Positions 49,878-60,899 of a stretch of DNA of 64,000 nucleotides are shown here, piece after piece. The stretch lies in NCBI GenBank assembly GCA_947683425.1, contig CANTUQ010000108.1, positions 1,364,001-1,428,000 of the forward strand, read 5' to 3'. Below the pieces are notes generated by a model that made no database searches, was not told the DNA's origin, and saw only the letters and a program-made list of their open reading frames with translations. The stretch is from Excoecaria cochinchinensis (Eukaryota > Streptophyta > Magnoliopsida > Malpighiales > Euphorbiaceae). The translations under genes and the position numbers were made by a program. The number at the start of each line of letters is the position of its first letter. Position 1 is the first letter of the stretch.

Positions 49878-50463
49878 TTTGTATTATGAAATGTGAATTC
49901 TTTAAAGAATCTATATATATGTGTGTGTGTGTGCTCGCGTGTATGCTTAAAAGATGCAAGATACATATATGTGACTAATATGAATTGCTTATTTATATGT
50001 ATGCATCATGTGTTTATGTCTAATGACGATCACTGTGAGTGATCATCCATATCATATTTCTTCCCCACAAAACCATGCGCTTAGCACGAGTGTTCCTTCT
50101 GTGTAGGTACCAAAGCTGAAACAACATCATGCAACTTATAAGGCTGACACAACAGTAGAAAGCTTATCAATGTATGTCTTATATTTTGCTATAGTAATAT
50201 AAATATATTCCTTTTTGTTGTAATTATATATGTATTAAAATAAGTATGTAATCAAGACAGTTTTTAATATGTAAAAGTTAATATGGACTTTGTTATATGT
50301 AATATGATTGGCATGATATAATGAAAGATATAAATTTTATAATTCTATTTATGATATGTTAGTTATACCATGCTATGAATCTGATCAGTATTATAGTTAT
50401 AAATGATACATGTTAATAAGATAATCATATCTAGCTTGGTGAAACCCCTCACTTGACATAGTG
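49878..50463 (+). repeat. Partial second copy of the LTR H 3' region
   Basis: From about 49882 the sequence repeats 49326-49850 (ATTATGAAATGTGAATTCTT; GATCATCCATATCATATTT; AGCTTATCAATGTATGTCTT) at roughly 90 percent identity. It then diverges after about 50385 and ends at the G insertion. A decayed hairpin is at 50067-50109. It is a tandem duplication or a truncated neighbouring LTR. Confidence 0.8.
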
Positions 50464-50840
50464 TGTAACACCCCATACACATATATAAGGGATCTCATCC
50501 GCAAAGGGAGTGAGAACCCGTATTGATAAGGGTGTCACCAAACAAACCACAATAAAGCATATACTAAAATATAAAGATAACAGAGGAAATTAAAACTTGA
50601 AACTCAAGTGTCAATCATTGATATAACAAAAGGTTCATTACAAAAGTATAACTGTACATATGATATCATTACAGAATTACAAGTTTCCAAACACTTATCG
50701 AAAAGATTACAAAAGGATATATAAAAATAAAACCAAAGAATTACAAAAAGGACCTAAATACAAAAGTTAAGCTCCAAAACTTCACTCCTACTGTGTTTGC
50801 TTGGCCTGCGGAGACACTCCCAAAAACTCCACTCCTTTCG

Positions 50841-50883
50841 CACCTGCACGGATGGAACACTTGCGCTAAGCGATAACGCTTAG
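50841..50883 (-). promoter_or_regulatory. Hairpin module, element G LTR
   Basis: The first stem is perfect. The second lacks the CACGGG arm (GCGCAAG instead) but keeps CCGTGCAG|GT. Confidence 0.6.
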
Positions 50884-51427
50884 TGGGGAAACACAAGTAT
50901 GGACGGCCATTCACAATGGTCGTTAAAACAAAACACAAAAGAATGGCACGTGCTTATAAATACATTCAATAGAAATCATAGCTTTAAGTATCAAAAATCA
51001 TATTCATAAAGCTCATAATCTGAACATATATCACAATAATCTCATATTCATATAATACACAACAATTTACCTGCAAACTCAGAATAGCGGATAATAAGTG
51101 AACACATTGGTACCCGTAGGTACAGTCAAAAGCAACATCTTTACTTGTCATTCAAAACATTTTCACATTGGGGGATCTTAAATAAGATCCGAACACATTA
51201 ATGATCGCGAGGACCTGATTAGGGTCCGGAACATATTGGGGCTACAGCTAACAGAACTCTATTAGGCATGCCTAACTATCCACTAATTTTACTCTTGCAG
51301 GCCATGCATCATTCATCATATCAAGTACATATTGTACATAAAATCATTCATACATAAGTATAATAGCATCACAGGATCGAAAGTCAAGTATAGATTGCAT
51401 AGAAGAAAACTTGATTTGAAAACAGAA

Positions 51428-51716
51428 GACGTCGCCCTCATGACAGAGGCAAAGCTCGCCAAGTGCCACACTCACGACAGCCCTCGCACTTGTGCGAAGA
51501 TGAGCAGACCCGCCTCTATTGCGCTCGCGACATGAGTCGCGCTCTCGACAGAGGGCAAGGAAGGTTGCTGTCGTGCTCGCGCAAATATGCGCACTCACGA
51601 CAGCAAACTGCCTGGCAAGGCCGAGCTTCCTGTCGCGCTCGCGATCGAGGTCGCACCCGCGAGAGGAGCCCGTCTCAACAGATGCTTGGAACACTGGGCT
51701 CTGTCGCGCTCGCGAC
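51428..51716 (-). repeat. CpG-rich inverted-repeat cluster, element G LTR
   Basis: There are repeated TGTCGCG-CT-CGCGACA-type palindromes and TCGCGAGCG variants, for example at 51699-51714. The long Arg-rich frames on both strands here are a by-product of this composition. Confidence 0.9.
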
Positions 51717-52410
51717 AAAGTCGATTTCCAGCTCCCTCACCGAGAATTCTACAGAAATTCATACCCCAAATCATCCCAAACATGCAATTGACCAACCAAA
51801 CTTCAACCCAAACCAAGTCGAGCATCCAAATCATATTATACAACATAAAACCCATGTTTTATACTAATTATCACAACTAAACATCCAAATAAAACAATCA
51901 AATGCCAAGGGTTCATCAAACGCAGAAATTTGTTCTAACATTCAACAAATTCAAGTCTTAATTCAATACATCGCAACCATGGCATCTCTATTCCAATTAA
52001 TCAAAAACCCACAACAATTACACAATCATCACTAAGTTTAACTTCATAAATTTCCAGAAATTCCATGATAAAACACAAAATCTGAAAATATGCATAAAAT
52101 TACAAATTCCCAAACCTTTGGCTCCTTTGCTCCATAAAGTCAAGGTGCTTCACTACCACTTGCTTTATCTTTCACTTTGGGCTCTCTAGCAAGTATTTCT
52201 AAACCAATAAACCCAAAATGTGCAAAATCTCAAAACCCTAAACACCTAAACACTCACACCAATGGGGATCACAAAGAGAAAAGAAAAAGAAGGAGGAGAA
52301 GAAACCCACTTACTTGCTAGCACTTGAATTGCAAAAACCACCAACAATTGTAGCAAAAGAGAGAAAAGAGAATCAAGAAGAAGAAGAAGAAGAAGGAGAA
52401 GGAGAAGGAG

Positions 52411-53396
52411 ATACTGAGATCGCATAACTGACTCCAGCTCACAAGTAGCCTCTTCAATCCCTTGGTGCCGTTATAATACCTTAACTAGAGGAACTTGTTT
52501 GCTCCTGAGTTGTCTCACTTTCCGAGCGAAAATAGCTTTCGGCTCCTTATCATATGAATAATCAGGCTGAAGCCTTACATCTTGAACTAACAATACATGA
52601 GATGGATCTGATCGATAGCGGCGAAGTATGGACACATGGAATACATCGTGTCGCTTAGCTAATTCCAAAGGCAAGGCCAACTTATAGGCAACTGGTCCAA
52701 TCTTTTCCAGAATTTCAAAGGGTCCTATAAATCTGGGACTTAGCTTACCCTTTTTGCCAAAATGCAAAACTTTCGTCCAAGGCAACACTTTAAGAAACAC
52801 CTTGTCTTCGACCTCAAACTGAATGTCTTTCTGCTTTAAATTAGTATAGGATCTCTGTCTATCCTTGGCTACCTTCAAATTCTATTGCACAACTCGGATC
52901 TTCTCTTCGGTATCTCTAATTAATTCTGGCCCAACAAAAGAATGCTCAGTTAACTCGGTCCAATAGACTGGAGTTCTACACTTCTGTCCATAAAGAGCCT
53001 CATACGGTGATGTACCAATGCTTGCCTAATGACTGTTATTATAGGCAAATTCCATAAGCGACACATATCTGTCCCAACTGGCCAAAAATTTCAATGCACA
53101 ACCCCGAAGCATGTCTTCCAAAACCTGAATAACCAGTTCTGATTGTCCGTCTCACTGGGCATGAAATGCAGTACTAAAGTTCAATTGAGTACCTAAGGCC
53201 ATTTGCAACTCTTTCCAAAATTTCGATGTAAACCTCGGATCCCGATCTGATGCTATCAATAAAGGAATGCCATGCAATCTGACCATTTCATTCACATAAA
53301 TATCTGCTAACTTATCCATTGAATAACTCATCCCAACAGGCAGAAAATGTGCTGACTTGGTGAGTCGATCAACAATAGCCCAAACCGCATCATGCT
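52411..53396 (-). pseudogene. pol: Element G pol: integrase C-terminal half and chromodomain-like tail
   Basis: On the minus strand the fragment carries the integrase core around ADIYVNEMVRLHGIPLLIAS and SDRDPRFTSKFWKELQ, then SYTNLKQKDIQFEVEDKVFL, KLSPRFIGPFEILEKIG, and the tail HQGIEEATCELESVMRSQY. The Trp codon before that tail is TAA, and further stops interrupt 52878-53152. The coding sequence ends directly in the truncated LTR near 52410, with the usual NFEDEI phrase and polypurine tract missing. Its N-terminal half lies beyond K, and the frame is consistent with a 2324-bp insertion plus a 5-bp duplication. Confidence 0.88.
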
Positions 53397-53710
53397 TGTA
53401 ACACCCCGTCTCCCTCCCTAGTAATCTGAGCCATATTGTGTGCAAGTGCGTCTATGTAATATATTGGCATGTGTTATATTTTAATTTGGGTTAATTGTAT
53501 GATTTATTGGTTGTGGTAGAGTGTGGTTGCATGTATAGTGGTAGTGTGTGTGTGTGTTTGTGTTTTGTTAGGATGTGGATGTTTGTAGGGAGTTAAAGTA
53601 TGTATTAGTGAGATTAGGCTTGGGTGTGGTGTAGAGTGTGGTTGTAGGGTGTGAGTGATCAAGTTGCACCAATGGTTAGGCAACATATGGCAAGAGTTTT
53701 AGGAGAGGGG

Positions 53711-53718
53711 TATAAATA
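53711..53718 (+). promoter_or_regulatory. TATA box of LTR K
   Basis: TATAAATAG is followed within 30-50 bp by GA-rich and then CT-rich sequence typical of a plant leader. It is the clearest TATA box among the Tekay-like LTRs here. Confidence 0.7.
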
Positions 53719-54460
53719 GAGTGGAGAGAGAAAGAGAGAGTAGCAACTTGCTGCTTTGCTCTCCCGTTCTCCCTCACCTCACGCCACCTCTCTCTTTTTT
53801 TTCTTCTTCCTCCTTGTTCTTCTTGACTCATCCTCTTGTGGCCTCAATTAGTGGTGGAAATTGATCAACTCAAGTGGTTTAGTGGTAAGTTTTGGTTGAG
53901 TTATTTTTCTTCTTTTGATTTTTGCTAGAGTATGATTTGAGTTAGGGTTTTGTTGTTGTGTGTGATTTTTGGGTGTTTTGATCAGAGGTGCTTCCTAGAG
54001 AGCCCAAAGGCAAAGATAAGGCTAGTGGGAGTGGAGCTTGTGACTAGGAGCTAAGGATTTGCAAGGTTTGGGACTTTTGTATATTTGATGCATTTTTTGA
54101 TTTTGGGGTTTTGATTTGATTTTCTAGAAAATCATGTGGTTAATGATTTTTATTTTGGTCTAAATGTTATGGGTTTTGTTGGCATTGAGTTAAGATGCTT
54201 TGTTGATGAACTCTTGAAGTAAATTGTTGGTTAAATGAGCTTATGTAGAAAATTTTTGGTTTTATTAAATTAGAGATTTTAATTATATTAATTGTATTAT
54301 TCCATTGGGATTATTGGCATAAAAGTTGAGTTTTATGTTGTTGATGATGATTTCAAGGTTTAATTTGAGTTATGTTGACATTCGGTTTGAAATGGAGGAT
54401 TAGGTGTGTTTTGGAAGATGGAGGAATTCTGCAGAATTTTTGTAGATCTGGAAAATGCGA

Positions 54461-54752
54461 CTCTATCGCGAGCGTGATGCCAATAACAAGCGCGACAGAG
54501 CCAGGTAATTCCAGCTCTCCCAGCAGTCGAGCTTTGTCCTGCCGAGGCGTAGCACCTCGCATGCTATCGCGAGCGCGAAGGGCCGCCCTTGTTGGGTAGC
54601 ACTATCGCGAGTGTGAATGCTAACGCGCGATCGCGATAGCGATGCCAGCCGTGTTCTGTTGCTAGCACAATAGAGGCCAATCTATTTCTTCTTCTAGCAA
54701 ATGCGAGGCCTATCGCGAGCGTGACAGATGTTGCGAGCACGACAGTCTCTGT
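54461..54752 (+). repeat. CpG-rich inverted-repeat cluster, LTR K
   Basis: It contains TATCGCGAGCGTGATGCC, CTATCGCGAGCGCGAAGG, GCGCGATCGCGATAGCGATG and related units, the same motif type as in G and F. Confidence 0.9.
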
Positions 54753-55213
54753 GTTTAAAATGGGATTTTTTTTGCGTTTCCGACTCTTATTTTCCGAACT
54801 TGTGATGCTTTTAGACTTATGCATGGATAATTTTATGAACAAAATGAATATGATTTGATGATTTATGCATGGCCTGCAAGAGTCAATTTAGTGGATAGTT
54901 AGGTATGCCTAATAGAGTTCAGTAGCTGCAGCCCCCAATGTGTTCCGAACCCTGATCAGGTCCCCATTTGGATCCCCGCGATCCTCAATGTGTATGGATC
55001 TTGTTTAAGATCCCCCAATGTGAAAATGTTTTGAATGAGAAAATAATGATGTTGCTTTTCGATTGTACCCTCGAGTACCCCAATGTGTTCACTCGTTATC
55101 CACTATTGTGAGTCAGCAGGTGTTTGTCTTGTTGTGAATATGAGCATGTGAAACCAATTGATATATGAATTGACTATGAGCTTGTGGATGCAACTGAATA
55201 TGATTAAGCTATG

Positions 55214-55216
<3 letters not shown>

Positions 55217-55300
<84 letters not shown>
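55217..55300. repeat. TA then TG dinucleotide microsatellite
   Basis: About 23 TA units are followed without a gap by about 19 TG units. Confidence 0.97.
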
Positions 55301-55301
<1 letters not shown>

Positions 55302-55382
55302 TTATAGCATATACCATTTTGAGTTTGTTTTGCCTCAACGACCATTGTGAATGGCCGTTCATATTATTATGTGTTTTCCCCA

Positions 55383-55424
55383 CTAAGCATTATCACTTAG
55401 CACGGGTGTTTCATACGTGCAGGT
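55383..55424 (+). promoter_or_regulatory. Hairpin module, LTR K
   Basis: Both stems are weakened by CG-to-CA changes (CTAAGCA/CACTTAG and CACG...CGTG). CAG|GT is kept. Confidence 0.6.
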
Positions 55425-55725
55425 ACAGAAGGTTTTGAGCTTTTGGGAGAGTATCCGTAGGTCCAGCCAACACAGAAGTTTTGAAGTGTTAGGACTTAGT
55501 TTTGTACTTAGATTCATTTTGTAATATCAGTTATGTACTGACTATATTTTTTGTAATGAACCCTTTGGATATCAATGGATGAATTTTAAGTTTTATTGCC
55601 ACTGTTTTTTATATGTTGTGCATATATATATTGTTCTGTTTGTCTGGTGACACCCTTGCTCGTACGGGTTCTCACTCCCTAGAGGATGGGTTCTGCTACG
55701 TATGGGTAGGGGGTGTTACAGTGCT

Positions 55726-57370
55726 TCCGCTGAGTCAAAGGCAAACCCATTACAAAGTCCATGGTGATGTCATCCCACTTCCATTGAGGGATGGGTAAAG
55801 GATTGAGCAATCCCAAAGGAACTTGATGCTCATCCTTTACCTGCTAACAGGTTAGACACTTAGACACAAACTCCACAACATCGCTTTTCATCTCTTGCCA
55901 CCAATAAAACTGCTTCAAGTCTCGGTATATCTTCTCACTACCGGGATGCATGGTAAAAACCGTAGCATGTGCCTCAAGCAAAAGTTTCTTCTTCAACTCA
56001 TCATCACTCGGGACACACAAACGATTTCTATACATAATCACCCCTTCCAAAACTGAAAACTCCAATTGCTTACCATTCTGAACCTCTCTCAACACTTACT
56101 TCAACTTCATATCATTTTTCTGAGCATCCACAATCAACTGCCTCAAAGAAGGTTTCACTTTCAACTAAGCAACCAAAGCTCCTTCCGAATCCAACCTCCA
56201 CCTACAATGCTGCAGGACTAAAGCCGACATCAATTTTCTACTCAAAGCATCGGCGATTATATTCACCTTACAAGGGTGGTATTCTAAAATACAATCATAA
56301 TCTTTAAACAGCTCCAACCAATGACGCTGCCTTAAATTCAACTCTTTTTGTGTGAGCAGATACTTCAAACTTTGTGGTCGGTGAAAATCCTACATGTCTC
56401 CCCACACAGATAATGCTACTAAATCTTAAGAGCAAAGATCAATGCAGCCAATTCTAGGTAATACGTCAGATAATTCTTTTCATGAGGCTTCAATTGACGA
56501 GATGCTTAGGCCACAACTTTACCTTCTTGCATCAGAACACAGCCAAGTCTAATTCCTGAAGCATCGCTGTACATCACATACTCTTTACTCGAAATGGGTT
56601 GAGTAAGTACAAGAGCCTTAATCAACAAACTCTTCAACTGCTCAAAACATACCTGACATTTGTCGGACCATTCAAATTTCACTCCTTTTCGAAGAAGTCT
56701 TGTCATAGGCGTTACAATAACTGAAAACCCTTTTACAAACCATCTGTAATACCCAGCTAAACCCAAAAAACTTCTCACTTTAGGTACATTCCTAGGCGCC
56801 TTCCAATTTACAATAGCCTCAATCTTTGCCTGATCAACTTGAATACCCTCAGCCGAAACAATATGGCCAAAAAAGGACACTTCTTTAAGCAAAAAATCGC
56901 ACTTACTAAGCTTGGCAAACAAATGGTGATCCCTCAAAACTTGAAGCACTATCCGAAGATGCTCTTCATGCTCAGTCTCAATCTTCGAGTAAACTAGGAT
57001 GTTGTCAATAAATACCACTACGAATCGGTCAAGATATGGCCTAAATACTCTGTTCATCAAATCCATAAAAGCTGCTGGTGCATTGGTCAGTCCAAATGGC
57101 ATCATAAGAAACTCATAGTGGCCATATCGCATCCGAAAAGCAGTCTTAACCACATATGTGTCCTTAACTCAAAGCTAATAATATCTAGACCACAAATCAA
57201 TCTTAAAAAGATTCCAGCTCCTCTTAGATGATCAAATAAGTCCTTGATCCTAGGTAACGGATACTTATTCTTCACAGTGATCTTATTGATCCGGTGGTAA
57301 TCGATACACATCCTTAATGTACCATCCTTTTTCTTCACAAACAAACCGGAGCACCCCATGGAGATAAGCT
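55726..57370 (-). pseudogene. pol: Element G pol: RT, RNase H and integrase N-terminus
   Basis: Reading leftward: RT start LFVKKKDGTLRMCIDYHR, a frameshift after GAGIFL, then MVKTAFRMRYGHYEFLMMP and the catalytic FIDNILVYS, where the second catalytic Asp is Asn. RNase H (YSDASGIRLGCVL) follows, then a TAA at 56506 in the middle of it. Further fragments are KYLLTQKELNLRQRHWLEL and, from 56095, the integrase zinc domain ATVFTMHPGSEK to CLTC with a TAG replacing the next Gln. At least three frames are used, so this is an old pseudogene. Confidence 0.9.
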
Positions 57371-58080
57371 GAGTCTAATAAAGCCTTTATGCAATAGCTC
57401 CTGTAATTGAGTTTTAAGTTCCCTCAATTCCACAGGAGCCATTCGATAAGGTGCTTTAGAAATAGGAGCAGTACTCGGCATTATCTTTATGGATAACTCC
57501 ACTTCTCTCTCAGGAGGTAACCCAGGCAACTCACTTGGAAACACATCCTCAAACTCTTTGACCACTGGAATGTCCTCAATATTAACTTGACTATGCTTAG
57601 AGTCCAATACCAAAGCCAAGAATGCCTCACAACCTTTCCTCAAAAATCACCTAGCTTGCATGGCTGAAATAACATTTCCCAAGGAACCAGAACCCAGACC
57701 TCTAACGACAACTGAGGACTGATCTTTACTCTGGAGCACTACAGTCTTTCTATAACAATCCATTATGGCTCGATGCTTAAATAGCCAATCCATTCCCAAA
57801 ATCAAATCAAATTCTCGAAAAGGCAAATCAATCAAATCCGCTGAAAATTCTATTCCTTGAACCAAAAGAGGGCAATTCCTAAACACTCTACTCACATTAA
57901 CGCAATGCCCTAAAGGACCGGTCACACAAATCTCATAATCTAACTGGTCCACTTCAGGCAACTTATCATATAACTTATCAGAACATAAATATGAGTGTGT
58001 GGAACCAGGGTCTATTAGAGCATACAATTTAGTGTCACAGAGTAAAAACTTACCTGCAATCACCTCAGGCGCATCCTACT
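57371..58080 (-). pseudogene. pol: Element G pol: aspartic protease and linker to RT
   Basis: The protease has the same LIDPGSTHSY active-site variant as element C and the FDLILGMDWL motif. It stops at TGA (about 57644-57646), then continues in frame as RKGCEAFLALVLDSKHS, SELPGLPPEREVELSIKI and PYRMAPVELRELK up to GFIRLSLSPWGAPV. A frameshift there leads into RT. Confidence 0.9.
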
Positions 58081-58624
58081 CTTCCCGAGCTCTCATAGCA
58101 TAGACCCTTGCTGGTGCCATCTAAGGATGGTCCACTGACTTCGATGCAGCTCCTTCTCTAGGCCGACCTCCTCGACCTCTGCCTCTGCCCCTACCCCGAC
58201 TAGCTTGATGGGCATTAGACTGTGATCGGCTGCCTCTTGTTGATCATGGGTGTTCTCGCTCAACTTGGGATAGTTTGCTAGAAAATGATCTATGCTTCCA
58301 CAACGGAAACACGCTCCAGTAAGCCAATGGCACTCGCCCTTGTGGCGCTTACTACAGTGAGAACACTCAGGCACCACTTCACTTCTTCCACTTGAACCAC
58401 CTCTACCACTGCCAGGAATAAATAAAGATCCCTGTCTCCTACCCCTTGTAGCGGACTAGCGGAGGACTCATCCTAAGGATTTGCTTGCAGGTTCCTCGAT
58501 CTCTTACCTGAGGATGAACCTCCACGAGGGGGATTCCTCCTTTGAGCTCTATCCCTCAACACCGATTTAGATCTCTCTGCATGCAGAGCTGCTTGGACAA
58601 TTTGATAATAACTAACAGCAGGGG
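58081..58624 (-). pseudogene. gag: Element G gag, C-terminal part, cut by element Z
   Basis: Reading leftward from the Z insertion: SYYQIVQAALHAERSK and the basic RRNPPRGGSSSGKRSRN, then in another frame CSHCSKRHKGECHWLTG and a zinc knuckle CFRCGSIDHFLANY whose last Cys is Tyr. The N-terminal Gag region is beyond Z and outside the window. Confidence 0.88.
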
Positions 58625-60269
58625 TGTGATGCGCGTCGGACCCTGCGGCCACCCCTCTGACCGCCCGCTTGAGGGCGATCGGGCAATTGAGAGTCCGTTG
58701 GCAACTTGTAAAGATATTTACAAGTGCGTCTATTTTGGGCAACTAGGAGGTTTCATGGAGTCGCCACCCAATAAAATATTGGAAAAGTTTCTCTCGCCTC
58801 GGAGAGCCTAAGACTGTGCTTAGTATCCATTTTGGGCCAACCAAAGGGGTCTTGGAGGGTAAACCTCTCGCCCTAAGGAGCCTAGGATTAACGTCAAAGT
58901 CTCGTGACACAAGAGGTGTCTTGGAGGTCATAGTTCCAATGAGTGATCGGATAGACCTCTCGCTTCTTTGAGCCCAAAGACCAGAGCTGGGTTCGGGACT
59001 TCTCATCTATTTCTACCTCGATTATTTTACGATCAAATTTTAAATTTCATTAATTCGCTCTCTCTCCACACAATGCAATTTAATCGAAGCGCATTTAGTC
59101 ACATTTGGAAAGCGGTAAATGAACGAGTAAATAATGAAAGCAATAAATTACAATAACACAAGGAGCGGAATACAACTCCCTTTTATAAATATGCAATACA
59201 TACACAAATCGGGGCATTGCTTATTTTGAGGACTTTGGTCCTTGCATGCATCATTATTAAAATGGATATTTCTATTGTGAGGATTTTATTGGATAAAATA
59301 GGACATTGGGTCCTTGACTTTATGAAGAATTCAGTTTATTAAATATAAAACGTTTGGCCGATTTTTACGTTGGCGAGAAATACAACAATTTTGTCATATA
59401 TAGGAAAAATAATAAATAAATACATGAAATAAAAAGAGAGGGAGATAGGGAACTAAACCAGGCGAACTTTCCATATACAGGAGAACTCCCTCAGGCTCCA
59501 GCCGACCCAAGAAACGAAAACATACTCTCACAAAACAAGCCAAAAGGATGTTAAAATACAGAAGAAAAGTTATAAATAAACATAAAAATTTGAGTGAACA
59601 AAAAAGGAAAAGAAAAAGATTTGAAAATGTGGGACAGAACCCACCGACGGGCTATGCTGAATGACCGGCGGGCATCTGTCCAGGTGACCAATACGGCCCA
59701 TCGCTCACTCGAAGGGAGCCGTCTGTGAGGGTGACCGATGGGTTATGCTTAAAGGTGATCGACGGATATCGGTCAAAGTAGATGACTCGTCGGTCACCAC
59801 TGTCCCAGAAAAACATAAACTTTTTAAAAAGCAAAAACACAAATTTTACACAGGCCTAAGTAGAATAGGAGCAAGAAATACAAAAAAGGGGATAAGAGCA
59901 AAGATAATATCGAAAATGAAGGTAAAAAAGGACAGAAAAGGGTCCGGAATACTTACCCTCAGAACAACCTTTTGGTTGGATTCCTTATTGTTTTCTGGCT
60001 TCCCGTACGCTCCACGAGAATGTCCGAACAAAAAGATCAAATGTAGAAGATAGAATGTGTCTTCAACAGTTTGGCGAAAATTGAGTTTTGGAAATCAAAA
60101 ACCCATAAAAATCAACTAGATCCTCTTTCTTTTGAAGATTTGATTCTTGAATTAGTTAGATCTTTTTAGAAATGTGTTTGTTGGAAGAGAGAGAAAACAT
60201 GCGTGAATTTTGGCAGAGTTTCCCCTACTTTTGCAAATTTTCCAACCCATTTTATGAGAAAATTCAAAG

Positions 60270-60277
60270 CTTTTATA
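60270..60277 (-). promoter_or_regulatory. TATA box of element Z LTR
   Basis: TATAAAAG on the minus strand lies about 470 bp into the LTR, a usual distance for U3. The CpG-rich repeats lie immediately upstream in the element's own sense. Confidence 0.7.
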
Positions 60278-60287
60278 GGCCAGGTGT

Positions 60288-60545
60288 GACCGACGGGCGT
60301 CGGTGAACCACCGACGGGCGTCAGAAGAATCCTACTGACACAAGGATTCATCCAACGGCCCTGTAACCTGATCGACAGGCCTGCCATTTTGACCGATGGG
60401 CGTTAGAAGAATCCTTCTGACGCAAGGATTCATCCGACGGTCCTGCCACCTGACCGACGGGCGTCGGAAGAATCCTTCTGACACCAGGATTCATCCGACA
60501 TCTTGCCACCTGACCGACAGGTTGGCCTTCGACCGACGGGCTGGC
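60288..60545 (-). repeat. CpG-rich repeat block in U3 of element Z
   Basis: Four to five copies of GACCGACGGGCGTCGG-like palindromes alternate with a small hairpin GAATCCTTCTGAC[GA]C[AC]AGGATTC. The period is about 65 bp. Confidence 0.85.
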
Positions 60546-60747
60546 CGTCTGTCAAAAAAAACATACTTTTTTGGACTTTTAAAAACTCCCTGTTTTCTCC
60601 CCTTTTGCCTACGAAAAGTAAAAAGACTCGTTTCTCGTGGAGCATAGGACTAAAGCCTCCGAATCCAAACCGTTTGTACAGGTTCGGATGCCGATTTCAT
60701 CATAGGGTAATCTCTGATCCGGACCGCTCTGGGACACGGTGCTTACA

Positions 60748-60765
60748 GTTGCCCCCAGTTTTGGG
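60748..60765 (-). other. Element Z polypurine tract
   Basis: CCCCAAAACTGGGGGCAAC on the minus strand directly precedes the LTR start. It matches element A. Confidence 0.8.
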
Positions 60766-60899
60766 GAAACTAGTGCACGAGTTCCTAGATGAGCCAAAAC
60801 TCAGAGAAAGGATAGAAAGGAAGAAAGCGTACCTGTGGCGGTTCTTACCTTTCGTGCCTTTTACCAGGTAGACCTCGTCTCAGTCTGTTCAGCAGGAGA

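Larger units (their letters stand above)
50464..52410 (-). repeat. Element G 3' LTR, truncated at its 5' end
   Basis: In the minus sense it ends GGGGTGTTACA at 50464. It contains GTAAGT (52309-52314), GGTTTGGGAA (about 52107-52116), a CpG cluster (51428-51716), GTTAGGCATGCCTAATAG and a hairpin (50841-50883). The first several hundred bases expected by comparison with K are missing. The LTR begins abruptly within CTT/CTC repeats fused to the end of pol. Confidence 0.85.
53397..55720 (+). mobile_element. Solo LTR K (Tekay-like) inserted in element G integrase
   Basis: It starts TGTAACACCCCGTCTCC and ends GGGGGTGTTACA, 2324 bp, with no interior. Flanks are atgct (53392-53396) and gtgct (55721-55725), a 5-bp duplication with one mismatch. 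Modules: TATA box 53711-53718, GTAAGT 53885-53890, AAG|GTTTGGGAC 54063-54074, CpG cluster 54461-54752, TA/TG microsatellite 55217-55300, hairpin 55383-55424. Confidence 0.92.
50464..58624 (-). mobile_element. Element G: decayed Tekay-like Ty3/gypsy element on the minus strand
   Basis: Reading leftward from 58624: gag C-terminus, protease, RT, RNase H, integrase, chromodomain-like tail, then directly a 5'-truncated 3' LTR. LTR K is inserted in the integrase. Element Z cuts the gag, so the 5' LTR and gag N-terminus are beyond Z and outside the window. Confidence 0.9.
58625..60747 (-). repeat. Element Z 3' LTR
   Basis: On the minus strand it starts TGTAAGCACCGTGTCCC and ends GCGCATCACA, 2123 bp. 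It is homologous to the element A LTR. It lacks the long ATT run and has a CpG-rich inverted-repeat block in front of a TATA box. Confidence 0.92.

Noticed and set aside
51344..51880. Several overlapping Arg/Ser-rich frames up to 134 codons
   Set aside because: They are by-products of the CpG palindrome cluster in the G LTR, which is open in most frames because it lacks AT-rich stops.
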